The translations under genes were made by a program, and so were the position numbers. Shown here one piece after another: positions 28,101 to 35,096 of a DNA stretch of 64,000 nt. Origin of the DNA: Dokdonella sp. (GTDB lineage Bacteria > Pseudomonadota > Gammaproteobacteria > Xanthomonadales > Rhodanobacteraceae); contig JANQAE010000004.1 in the NCBI GenBank assembly GCA_024707225.1, positions 682,001 through 746,000 of the forward strand, in the 5' to 3' direction. The notes under the pieces were generated by a model that saw only the letters and a program-made list of their open reading frames with translations, was not told where the DNA came from and searched no databases. Every line of letters starts with the position of its first letter. Within the stretch, counting starts at the first letter, position 1.

Positions 28101-28422
28101 GCCGCCCGCGCAGGCCGAGCCCGAAGCCGATCAGTACGCGCGTGCATTGGCGGCCGTGGCATACGGCGACGCGCTGTCCGGCACGATCGCGGACGCGGAC
28201 GCGTCGTCAGCGGGCCCCACCGCGACCGGCATCTGGCACGACGCGCTCGCCTCGATCGAGGCCGCACCGATCGGCGTCAGCCTGCGCGTACGGAATCTGG
28301 CGGCGCAACTGCGCGAGCGCCTGGCCCGCCGCGCCACCGCTTCTTCGCTGCGCGATCGCTCGACCCGCGTCGGCTTCGCTTCAACGCGACGTCCCCAACC
28401 CCCTGTCCTGGAGAATCCGTAG
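25114..28422 (+). CDS. Winged-helix / nSTAND NTPase / TPR membrane regulator
   Basis: 1102 aa. Residues about 12-110 are an OmpR/CadC-type winged helix (YFHIGEWLVRPDENALI, TVHKRGYRLLPPIR). Next comes SPFRGLAPFGEGHAAIFFGR, the entry signature of nSTAND1 NTPases, and a P-loop GLSGAGKTS at about 178-186. A Walker B-like LIVLLDDLDGLF lies at about 278, followed by the helical STAND arm with HPTHDALLRHW near 505. A single membrane helix (about 592-615) leads to a C-terminal region of TPR-like helices. STAND ATPases act as ligand-gated switches, so this is a membrane-tethered transcription factor with an NTPase switch. Its stop codon abuts the next start directly (TAGATG), so the two form an operon. 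Confidence 0.85.
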   Translation: MADRDDAPSRTDAYFHIGEWLVRPDENALIRGERVVRLEPKVMAVLEALAAAGGGVLSVDDLLRRCWRGTFYGDSPVRKAITQLRQAVDDSPTDPRFIATVHKRGYRLLPPIRYPDGTGPASRGPRRSWVGASPFRGLAPFGEGHAAIFFGRSRAIAAVLAALDNQHALGSRFVVCVGLSGAGKTSLLQAGVVPALKQTADRSGWKAVADCTCTMARGEPFAALTDALLGARLDGEPLFHATERAFVHTALQQCPQDVIATLADRLARRVPRIAKPGLIVLLDDLDGLFQAEADVPRLVGTIAALARSGVCAVLAACRSDAYPVLGRSPALMALKGSAGHVDVGPPDAGELAAMVRLPAQLAGLAFEHRADGAERLDDVILGDAGAHPECLPLLQYALSVLYAQRSDTNVLTFASYAGIGGLAGAIASQAEAVFAALPAPAQSALPEVLGRLIVFEGNDGAPRSRPVYLDALPAQARALCEAFVDARLFVLDRLDQRAVLHPTHDALLRHWTRVTDWVQGHRTMLLTLARVRSAALHWEARQRASDLLLARGLPIEEGRQLQAYHGLWMEPLVGQYIDRSLRRRRRGMRLRRALAACLLVLAAGASAAGWLAWQAREAEARQREQAERLIAFIVDDLNRALAPLGRIDLLDRVGQAVSTYLAGVSTGSSSDASARYQAEALLQLTDVRIQQGQDDEALALALRAQALLHDRVGPASDGAVYRSAGAAAYWIGYLHYRARRLDAAREAWAQYGDLTAAWLATAPDDLEALRERSYALNNLAVLDRDRGAFASAAALIDASVVLKRRVLDRGAQDRVAMADLADSLSWQGSVLGAMGRFGEADARFREALELIGHARNASTAEALWTYREATVHLNRGLLALDQGSLSDADRAFAATESRLREVLQTDPDNADWRRMRLVARQQRAWTAWLSNPDAAARDALAGVVHDIDALGKPERAPSEQRTLRSVAHSRLALALLDSDPAQALAQARTACELMDRPPAQAEPEADQYARALAAVAYGDALSGTIADADASSAGPTATGIWHDALASIEAAPIGVSLRVRNLAAQLRERLARRATASSLRDRSTRVGFASTRRPQPPVLENP

Positions 28423-28803
28423 ATGGCTCAAGAAATCCCGACGCCCGAGGCACTGGTCCATCTGACGGTATTCGCGGTCGATTCCTCGGCCGGTCTGCTT
28501 CGCGACGGCAACTACGACTACGAGTTCAGTGCCGACTCGGTCGTGCTGCGCCATTCGCCGACGACGGTGGTCTATGCGCTGACCGAATCGACCCAGAGCA
28601 CGTACCTGATCGAGGACGTCGTCACGACCGACTCCAAATCCCAGGTCCGGTCGATCGAGATCGCCAAGGACGGCCGCTCGGTGACCCTGGTCAACCTCAA
28701 CACGGTACGCACGCTGATCTATCTGACGATCCTGGTCCGCGACACCAGCACGCGCACCCTGGTCAACTGCGATCCGCAGATGACGAATGCGCCGCCGACT
28801 TGA
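28423..28803 (+). CDS. Small DP-EP-like protein co-transcribed with the nSTAND regulator
   Basis: 126 aa with no signal peptide. ATG directly follows the stop of the regulator, and GGAG inside the upstream gene supplies the ribosome site. The sequence is beta-rich: LTVFAVDSSAGLL, TTVVYALTESTQSTYLIEDV, IEIAKDGRSVTLVNLNT, LIYLTILVRDTST, then NCDPQMTNAPP at the end. The closing DPQ..N.PP pattern and strand layout resemble the small 'DP-EP' family of unknown function; this resemblance comes from memory and needs a profile search. It may be the target or partner of the regulator. Confidence 0.6.
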   Translation: MAQEIPTPEALVHLTVFAVDSSAGLLRDGNYDYEFSADSVVLRHSPTTVVYALTESTQSTYLIEDVVTTDSKSQVRSIEIAKDGRSVTLVNLNTVRTLIYLTILVRDTSTRTLVNCDPQMTNAPPT

Positions 28804-28805
28804 GG

Positions 28806-28839
28806 AGCGGCGCTGACTCCGAAAATTAGCGGCGCCGCT
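28806..28839 (+). terminator. Hairpin at the operon end / left edge of the A+T-rich island
   Basis: AGCGGCGC (28806-28813) pairs with GCGCCGCT (28832-28839) across an 18-nt loop that already contains the first A/T-rich bases (GAAAATTA). Only a few A residues, no U-run, follow, so termination strength is doubtful. Confidence 0.4.
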
Positions 28840-28861
28840 GGCAAAAATCGTCAAGTGCCAG
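28838..28861. promoter_or_regulatory. Inverted repeat upstream of the island gene
   Basis: CTGGCA (28838-28843) and TGCCAG (28856-28861) form a perfect 6-bp dyad with a 12-nt spacer. TATATT at about 28869 could serve as a -10 box for the gene at 28910. The dyad may be an operator or simply part of the junction. Confidence 0.35.
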
Positions 28862-28909
28862 CAATTCTTATATTCTGCCCCTTTAACTCAGATTAAACCA
28901 AATTTCTTC

Positions 28910-30271
28910 ATGGCTACCGCAATGAGCACAACAACAAAAGGAGAGGATTTCGAAGCGACCGTCTATGGCCTTCTCAAAGAAGACATTGACAGCGGCGCGC
29001 TGGGATTGAAACCAGAATGCTGTCGACTCATAAAGAAGGCAAAATATTTCTCGAAAGATAGAGATGGCGACATCATATTCGATATGGCCATTGAGATATT
29101 CCTTTCGAAGGATGCTCTTCAAACCGACAGCACCCGCCCCATTTTTATTGTTTTAATAGAATGCAAATGCTATTCCGGGCCAATACCTGTAAGCGATGTT
29201 GAAGAATTCTATTCAAAAATTCAACAGGTATCTGGGCACAAGGGATTCTTTGTGTCAAATTCTAGCCTCCAAACCGGTGCTTTCAAATTCGCCACATCAA
29301 AACATATCGGATTCGCCAGAGTGTTTGATAACAAATCTCTCTCATGGCAACTGAATAGACCCACTGATGCCTACAGAAATATATCAATAGACATAAATGA
29401 AATAAATCTTAAACTACTAATTTCTGATGAGAACTACAAGAGTAAATTTCTACGGATTTGTTTCTATGTAGACGATAGATATTTTCATAGTATCCGTGAT
29501 TTTGTTGATTACTTCATTTGCAGAGACAATGTCGATCTTCCTTGCGGGTATATTCAAGCTTTAAAAATCAATTCGTCCGGAAGAGCACAACTAGAAGTCA
29601 AATATCTGCACAAACTGAAAATCGAGGAACTCGCTGATTTTTTAAGGCGAACCGCGAACTATAAAAATGGAGAGGTTGATCTTGAAGAGGTCTACTCAGC
29701 AAATTACGCGAGGGACGGATTCGTATTGAATATGGATAAAACGGAACCACGTGGCAACACACTTGGGAGACTTTCATTTAAAGAAAAGAGAATATACATC
29801 TACCCTTGCAATCATGCGAATAAAGAACAAGAGAGGTTTACATTCGCTCATGAGATAGGCCATATAGCGCTTGGCCATGCCTCCTACATGACAGAAGAAT
29901 CCTCTACCGATAAAGAGGTGACCACGTCTCGTCTGGCCCTTGATGTTAACAATGTTGGTGCGATCGGCAGAATGGAATGGCAGGCAAACTATTTCGCTTC
30001 ATGCCTACTGTTACCGCGAAGCAATGTTGAAACGCTTACTAGATCAATCGCTACAAAGATTGGTCTACGCGATCGAGGTTTTGGTCTGCTTTATCTTGAT
30101 CACCAACCAGAAAATCAGACACAGTGCAGAAGAGTGATCCGCGAAATTAGAAATACATTCAAAGCATCTTATTCAGCAACCAAATATCGCTTACAAGACA
30201 TAGGCTTATTGACTGACAACACTGAACAAATCGCAACACGGGATCTAACTAAAGGCTTCAACTGGCTCTAG
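28910..30271 (+). CDS. PD-(D/E)XK nuclease-like / ImmA-IrrE metallopeptidase fusion in an A+T-rich island
   Basis: 453 aa. The N-terminal domain (about 10-145) looks like an Mrr-type restriction endonuclease fold: DIIFDMAIEI with D58, then LIECKCYS giving E84-x-K86, then KIQQVSGHKGFFVSNSSL. The C-terminal domain has FTFAHEIGHIALGH (zinc motif H314-E315-x-x-H318) and MEWQANYFASCLLLP with E356 as likely third ligand, the ImmA/IrrE (COG2856) pattern. Those peptidases cut repressors in response to damage or signals. Base and codon use are strikingly A+T-rich against GC-rich neighbours, so recent transfer is likely. It stands alone with no repressor, methylase or transposase beside it. ATG 28922 is an alternative start. 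A stress- or phage-triggered nuclease is inferred, not shown. Confidence 0.8.
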   Translation: MATAMSTTTKGEDFEATVYGLLKEDIDSGALGLKPECCRLIKKAKYFSKDRDGDIIFDMAIEIFLSKDALQTDSTRPIFIVLIECKCYSGPIPVSDVEEFYSKIQQVSGHKGFFVSNSSLQTGAFKFATSKHIGFARVFDNKSLSWQLNRPTDAYRNISIDINEINLKLLISDENYKSKFLRICFYVDDRYFHSIRDFVDYFICRDNVDLPCGYIQALKINSSGRAQLEVKYLHKLKIEELADFLRRTANYKNGEVDLEEVYSANYARDGFVLNMDKTEPRGNTLGRLSFKEKRIYIYPCNHANKEQERFTFAHEIGHIALGHASYMTEESSTDKEVTTSRLALDVNNVGAIGRMEWQANYFASCLLLPRSNVETLTRSIATKIGLRDRGFGLLYLDHQPENQTQCRRVIREIRNTFKASYSATKYRLQDIGLLTDNTEQIATRDLTKGFNWL

Positions 30272-30302
30272 TGCATCAAACGCACGATTCGCATTGCGCA
30301 TT

Positions 30303-30995
30303 CTAGTAAATTAAATTTTCTGATCTTACCGCGATGAGAATTATAGCTGCCGGCCGTTGCGTTGCAGGATGCAGCGGCTCGCGCAGTACTTCCAGCGTCA
30401 GCCCATGACGCATGAAGAGTCCCACCCAGCTCTCCAGCGTCCGGAAGTACCACGGCGCCGCTTCCTTGAAATCGCCATCGATCCCGGCCCAGGAACCTTC
30501 GCGCCAGCCGTCGCGATACGGGGCGTCGCCGCAGGCGATCAGCGGGTGTAGAGTCTGCACGATGCAATGGCCGCCCGGCACCAGCAGGGCCGGCAGCGCC
30601 GCGAACACCTGCTCGACCGACTGCTCGCCGAGCAGCGAGAAGTTGCAGACCACCGCGTCGAACGGCGCACCGGGCACGCCGGCGGCGAGCTGCTCGTAGG
30701 CGACGACGTGGAATGCGCCGTCGCCGTGGCGGCGGGCGGCCTCGACCAGCTCGGGGACGGCGTCGACGCCGGTGACGGTCATGCCTTCGGCGATCAGCGC
30801 ACGGGCCAGCCAGCCTTCGCCGCAGCCGAGGTCGAGCACGCGACACGGGGCGACAGCCTTGACGGCCGCGACGATCGCCTGGTCGGTGACCAGGCGGCGG
30901 CTTTCGATGCGCTGCTCGCGCACGGCTGCTTCCCAGGGCGTGGCGTTGCGCAGCCAGGCGGCCAGGATCGCCGCATCGGGGGACGGGTCGCTCAT
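30303..30995 (-). CDS. Class I SAM-dependent methyltransferase with altered C-terminus
   Basis: 230 aa. Motif I is VLDLGCGEGWLARAL, followed by VTGVDAVPELVEAA (acidic loop) and FDAVVCNFSLLGEQ (motif IV); PGGHCIVQTLHPL is the post-motif strand. The family resembles UbiE/Methyltransf_11-type enzymes acting on small molecules; the substrate is unknown. The last strand (RPAAIILIA) is followed by VRSENLIY, encoded by A/T-rich bases that belong to the neighbouring island, so the native C-terminus seems to have been replaced. The tail lies outside the catalytic fold, so the enzyme may still work. Confidence 0.8.
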   Translation of the reverse strand: MSDPSPDAAILAAWLRNATPWEAAVREQRIESRRLVTDQAIVAAVKAVAPCRVLDLGCGEGWLARALIAEGMTVTGVDAVPELVEAARRHGDGAFHVVAYEQLAAGVPGAPFDAVVCNFSLLGEQSVEQVFAALPALLVPGGHCIVQTLHPLIACGDAPYRDGWREGSWAGIDGDFKEAAPWYFRTLESWVGLFMRHGLTLEVLREPLHPATQRPAAIILIAVRSENLIY

Positions 30996-31105
30996 CGCTC
31001 GCTCCGGCGGCCATTGCGGCCGGTCTGGCCAGGCCGCCGAGTCTACTGCGCGCGACCGGTGCCGGCGCCGGCTAACCGGACCGCTCCGGGGTGCATCCTA
31101 GGGGC

Positions 31106-31660
31106 ATGGCAGACGACGAAGCCGCCCGGCTGGAACGGGCCGTCCAGGGAGACACGCAGGCATTCCGGCAGCTGATCGACGCGCACGTCGACCGGCTGTA
31201 TCGGGTCTGCGTGCGTGTCGCCGGCGACGCCGGGCTGGCCGAGGACGCGCTGCAGGAGGCGTTCTTGAATGCGTACCGGCACCTGGGCACGTTCGACGGG
31301 CGCTCGGCGTTCTCGACCTGGCTGCACCGGATCGCGGTCAATGCCGCACTGGAGCAGCTGCGCCGGCGCAGCCGGCACGAGGTGTTGCAGTCCGACAGCG
31401 ACGAGGACGACGTGCTCGCGGTGACCGAGGCGGCGCCGGGACCGGAGCGTCATGCGGCGAGTGCGCAGATCGGCCGCGGCATCCAGGCCGTGCTGGCGCG
31501 CATGAGCGCGACCGAGCGCACGGCCTTCGTGCTGCGCCACCACGAGGGCCAGTCGCTGGAGGACATCAGCGCGACGCTCTCGCTCAACGTCAACGCCTGC
31601 AAGCAGGCGATCTTCCGTGCCGTGCGCAAGCTGCGCGCGGCGATCGAACCCGCGGGGTGA
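31106..31660 (+). CDS. ECF-type RNA polymerase sigma factor
   Basis: 184 aa from ATG 31106 (GTG 31091 is an alternative). Sigma-70 region 2 (LIDAHVDRLYRVCVRVAGD, EDALQEAFLNAYRHL, FSTWLHRIAVNAAL) and region 4 (MSATERTAFVLRHHEGQSL, CKQAIFRAVRKLR) are both complete, with no extra C-terminal domain, as in RpoE-like ECF factors. The end overlaps the next gene as GTGA, typical of a sigma/anti-sigma pair. No autoregulated promoter pair was obvious upstream. Confidence 0.9.
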   Translation: MADDEAARLERAVQGDTQAFRQLIDAHVDRLYRVCVRVAGDAGLAEDALQEAFLNAYRHLGTFDGRSAFSTWLHRIAVNAALEQLRRRSRHEVLQSDSDEDDVLAVTEAAPGPERHAASAQIGRGIQAVLARMSATERTAFVLRHHEGQSLEDISATLSLNVNACKQAIFRAVRKLRAAIEPAG

Positions 31661-32436
31661 ACGCAATGCCGCCGATCAGCGACGAGGACCTGATCCTCTA
31701 CTACTACGACGACGGACTCGATCCGGCCGAGCGCGCGGCGATCGCCGGCGCGCTGTCCGGCTCGCCCGAGCTGCGCGCGCGGCTGGCCGCACTCGAAACG
31801 ATGCTGGCCGCGGTCGATGCCGCGCCGGTGGCGCCGCCCGATCCGGGCTTGCGCGATCGGCTCTGGCGCCGGCTGGAACCGCAGCTGCGCGCGGAAGCGG
31901 CACCGGCGCGCCATCCGCCACGCGCCGCGCGGCGCACGCATTCGACCGCACGGCCGCGGCGGCTGGCCGCCTGGAGCGCGGCGGCCCTGCTCGCGCTGGC
32001 GGTCGGCGTCGGCTTCATCGCCGGACGCCACAGCGCGCCGGAGGTCGATGCGCAGGCGCAGGCACGCGCCGATGCGGCGGCGCTGCGCGTGCTCGAAGCC
32101 TATGTCGCGGCGCATCTGCGCAGTACCGAGGGCGTGCTGCTGACGGCCGACAACGGCGGCGAGGCCGGCATGCTCGACGGCAACCGCGCCTTGGCCGCAT
32201 CGCTGGTCGAGTCGAACCGGCTGTACGCGCGCGCGGCCGAGCGCGCCGGCGATGCGTCGCTCGCCGATTTCCTGCGGCGGCTTGAACCGGTGCTGCTGTC
32301 GCTGGCTAACCAGACGCCGGCCGCCACCGTCGAAAGCGACGAGGGCCTGCGCGACTACCTGCGCGAGACCGACCTGCTGTTCCAGGTCCGCGCCTTGCAG
32401 ACCCGCCTTGACCACGCGCGCGTGCAGCGCCTTTGA
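31657..32436 (+). CDS. Membrane-anchored anti-sigma factor candidate
   Basis: 259 aa from GTG 31657 (ATG 31666 possible). The N-terminal cytoplasmic part (ISDEDLILYYYDDGLDPAER, then SPELRARLAALETML) matches the short helical anti-sigma domain seen in putative zinc-finger/RsiW-like proteins but lacks the HxxxCxxC zinc ligands. One membrane helix (about 103-122, LAAWSAAALLALAVGVGFIAG) leads to a periplasmic helical domain. Position immediately after the ECF gene is the main argument for the role. Confidence 0.7.
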   Translation: MNAMPPISDEDLILYYYDDGLDPAERAAIAGALSGSPELRARLAALETMLAAVDAAPVAPPDPGLRDRLWRRLEPQLRAEAAPARHPPRAARRTHSTARPRRLAAWSAAALLALAVGVGFIAGRHSAPEVDAQAQARADAAALRVLEAYVAAHLRSTEGVLLTADNGGEAGMLDGNRALAASLVESNRLYARAAERAGDASLADFLRRLEPVLLSLANQTPAATVESDEGLRDYLRETDLLFQVRALQTRLDHARVQRL

Positions 32437-32459
32437 ACGCTTTCCCGAGGACACCCGGC

Positions 32460-33686
32460 ATGACCTTCATTCGACCTTCCCTGCTCGCTCTGGCGCTGGC
32501 GTTCACCGCCGCGCCGGCCTTCGCGGTCCTCGACGACGGCGCGATGGCGCCGTCCGACCAGGCCGCCAATCGCCTGTACTGGCAGGCGCAGTCGGCGCTG
32601 CGCGAGGCCGACTGGTCGACCGCGCTGCAGCGCTTCGAGCAGCTCGAACAGCAGCTGCGCGAGCGCGAGCCGCAGAGCGCGGATGCCGCGCTGTACTGGC
32701 GCGCCTACGTGCTGGTGCAGCTGCGCCGCACGACCGAGGCGCGCACGCTGATCGAGCGCCTGCACCGCGAGTTTCCGTCCAGCCGTTGGGGCAAGGACGC
32801 CGACGCGCTGCTGGCGCCGGCCAAGCCGGCCGCGGCGGCCGCCGGCAAGACCGCGACCAGCGGCGAGGACGATCTGGCCGACGCGGCGGTCGAGGCGCTG
32901 CTGACGGCTTCGCCGGAGCGTGCGATCCCGCTGCTCGACAGAGTGCTCAAGAGCCAGCGGCCGCTGCGCACGAAGCAGCGCGCCCTGTTCGTGCTGAGCC
33001 AGCTCGGCGATCCGCGCGCGCTGGACCGCGTGATCGAGGTCACCCGCAGCAATGCCGACCCGGCGCTGCGCGCCGAGGCGATCCGCATCCTCGGCATCGG
33101 CGGCGATGCGCGCGGCGCCGAGCGTCTGCGCGAGATCTACGCCGGCAGCCAGGACGCGGGCGAGAAGCGCCAGGTCATCGACGCCTGGCTGATCGCCGAT
33201 CGCAAGGACCTGATCCTGGCGGCCGCGCGCACCGAGTCCGATGCGACGCTGCGCGCGCATGCGGTGCAGATGCTCGGCGCGCTCGGCGCGACGGCCGAAC
33301 TCGGGCAGCTGTTCGACGCGACCGCCGATGCCGAATCGCGCATCGCGATCGTGCGTGCGCTCGGCATCGCCGGCGAGGGCGCCCGCGTCGCCGCGATCGC
33401 CGCCGATACGAAACAGCCCGAATCGGTGCGCTCGGCCGCGCTCGAGGCGGTCGGCCTGTCCGGCAAGGGCGGCGAGCTGCTCGTCGGCCTCTACGCCAAG
33501 GCCGATACCGACGATCTGCGCGACGCGACGTTGCGGGCGATGCTGATCGCCGGTGACAGCGCCGGCCTGCGCCGGCTCTACGGCGAGGTCAGGACGCCCG
33601 AGGAGAAGAAGGCCGTGCTGCGCATGCTCGGCACGCTCGACAGCGATGCCACGTTGGATCTGATCGAGCGCGCGCTTGGCGACTGA
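32460..33686 (+). CDS. Periplasmic TPR/HEAT-repeat protein
   Basis: 408 aa from ATG 32460 (CGAGGA upstream), with signal peptide FIRPSLLALALAFTAAPAFA. Residues about 30-120 are TPR-like (ALREADWSTALQRFEQLEQQL, YWRAYVLVQLRRTTEARTLIE). The remainder is HEAT/PBS-lyase-type helical repeats (RTKQRALFVLSQLGDPRALDRVI, LRAEAIRILGIGGDARGAERL, and so on). Such repeats bind proteins. It lies 23 bp after the anti-sigma gene, so it probably belongs to the sigma-factor operon. Confidence 0.8.
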   Translation: MTFIRPSLLALALAFTAAPAFAVLDDGAMAPSDQAANRLYWQAQSALREADWSTALQRFEQLEQQLREREPQSADAALYWRAYVLVQLRRTTEARTLIERLHREFPSSRWGKDADALLAPAKPAAAAAGKTATSGEDDLADAAVEALLTASPERAIPLLDRVLKSQRPLRTKQRALFVLSQLGDPRALDRVIEVTRSNADPALRAEAIRILGIGGDARGAERLREIYAGSQDAGEKRQVIDAWLIADRKDLILAAARTESDATLRAHAVQMLGALGATAELGQLFDATADAESRIAIVRALGIAGEGARVAAIAADTKQPESVRSAALEAVGLSGKGGELLVGLYAKADTDDLRDATLRAMLIAGDSAGLRRLYGEVRTPEEKKAVLRMLGTLDSDATLDLIERALGD

Positions 33687-33961
33687 GCACAGGCGGTATG
33701 CACGGCCGTGCCGCGCCGCGACGCAGCCGGCCCGACACCGCAGCGCCATCTGGCGGCGGCTGCAGCGGCGCGGACCGGTCAGCGCAGCGCCCCGCGGCCG
33801 GCATGCAGGGCAGCCACCACGCGCGTGCGGCTTCGCGTAGCGGGGAAAGCCACGGTAATCGGCTACGCCTTCGATCCACACCTGGAATCGCCGCGGCCCA
33901 GCGCCGCGGTCGACATCACCATCGGGCGGCCTGACGGCCGCTCCCTGCGAGGAGAATGACG

Positions 33962-34948
33962 ATGAACCTTCCGAATGCCCGCCTCTGGCTGCTGGCCGTC
34001 CTGTGCAGCGGCAGCGCACTGGCCGCCGAGCCGGCGCTGACAACCCGCATCGCCGCCGCCGACGGCTGGGTCGGCTATCGCGTCGCGGCGACGGCCGATG
34101 CCGGCGAATCGTGCTGCTACACGATCACGCGCGGCAGCCAGCGCACGGCCGGCTGCCGGCTCGACGGCAAGGCCGCGCGCGGCAGCACGATCGACACCTC
34201 GGCGCGATCGCCGGGCAGCGACACCCTGGCGGTCTATCTGCACGTGGCCGGCGGCACGGTCGACCAGGTGCGCGCGTGGTCGGCGAGCTGCCCGGTCGAG
34301 GATGCCGATGCGGCGCGCTGGATCGATCCGGTCGAGCCGGGGCAGAGCGTGGCCGTGCTCGACCGCGCCGTCGAGCACGGCGGCGAGACCGGCGAGCAGG
34401 CCCTGGTCGCGATCGCGCAGCACGGCGACGCCAGTGCGACGGCGGCGCTCGAACGCAACGCCGGCCCGGGCCGGCCGCGCGAGCGGCGCGAGCAGGCGCT
34501 GTTCTGGCTCGGCCAGACGCGCGGCGCGGACGGGCTGGCGACGATCCTGCGCCAGGCCAGGAGCGATCCTGATCCGAAGCTGCGTGAGCACGCGGTGTTC
34601 GCGGCCTCGCAGTCGCGCGCCGACGGCGCCTATGCCGCGGTGCACGCGATCGCGCGCGAGGATGCGGCCGCATCGGTGCGCGGCCGCGCGCTGTTCTGGA
34701 TGGCGCAGATGGATGCGCCGGGCGCCGACCGCGACATCCTGGCCGCGCTGTCGCGCGAGACGTCCGAGTCGGTCCGCGAGGAGGCCGTGTTCGCGCTGTC
34801 GCAGCTCGACGACGGACGCGGTGAAGACGCCCTGATCGCGGTGCTGCGCGGCGACCAGCCGCGCGAGGTCAAGCAGCGCGCCTTGTTCTGGCTCGGCCAG
34901 TCCGACTCGCCGCGCGCACTGGCATTCTTCGACGAGGTACTGCACTGA
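33962..34948 (+). CDS. Secreted HEAT-repeat protein, second in the sigma operon
   Basis: 328 aa from ATG 33962, chosen over ATG 33956 because GGAG at 33951 then has normal spacing. A signal peptide (LWLLAVLCSGSALA) is followed by a beta-like domain with three or four Cys (GESCCYTITRGS, TAGCRLDGKA, SASCPVED), then about five HEAT units with the recurring core EQALFWLGQTRG, EHAVFAASQSR, GRALFWMAQMD, EEAVFALSQLDD, QRALFWLGQSD. The 275-base gap before it holds no gene. Similarity of repeat core to the upstream protein suggests a joint function. Confidence 0.8.
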   Translation: MNLPNARLWLLAVLCSGSALAAEPALTTRIAAADGWVGYRVAATADAGESCCYTITRGSQRTAGCRLDGKAARGSTIDTSARSPGSDTLAVYLHVAGGTVDQVRAWSASCPVEDADAARWIDPVEPGQSVAVLDRAVEHGGETGEQALVAIAQHGDASATAALERNAGPGRPRERREQALFWLGQTRGADGLATILRQARSDPDPKLREHAVFAASQSRADGAYAAVHAIAREDAAASVRGRALFWMAQMDAPGADRDILAALSRETSESVREEAVFALSQLDDGRGEDALIAVLRGDQPREVKQRALFWLGQSDSPRALAFFDEVLH

Positions 34949-34986
34949 TCGGCGCCGCGGGCGGCCAACGCCGCCCGCGGCGCCGA
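34949..34986 (+). terminator. Very strong GC hairpin ending the sigma/HEAT operon
   Basis: A perfect 16-bp stem (TCGGCGCCGCGGGCGG with its complement) and a 6-nt loop begin at the base right after the stop codon of the HEAT protein gene. No U-run follows. Confidence 0.6.
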
Positions 34987-35096
34987 ACGCGGACGCGTGC
35001 CGCTCCGGTGGTACGCGCAGGGCTTCATTCCGCTGGTGATGGCGCCGGGATCCTCAGGTTTCCCGTCCGCGCGGCTACGCGGCTACGTGGTCAGAC

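Noticed and set aside
28910-30271. Prophage or transposon fragment
   Set aside because: No integrase, transposase, terminal inverted repeats or phage structural gene is visible; only a single cargo-like gene.
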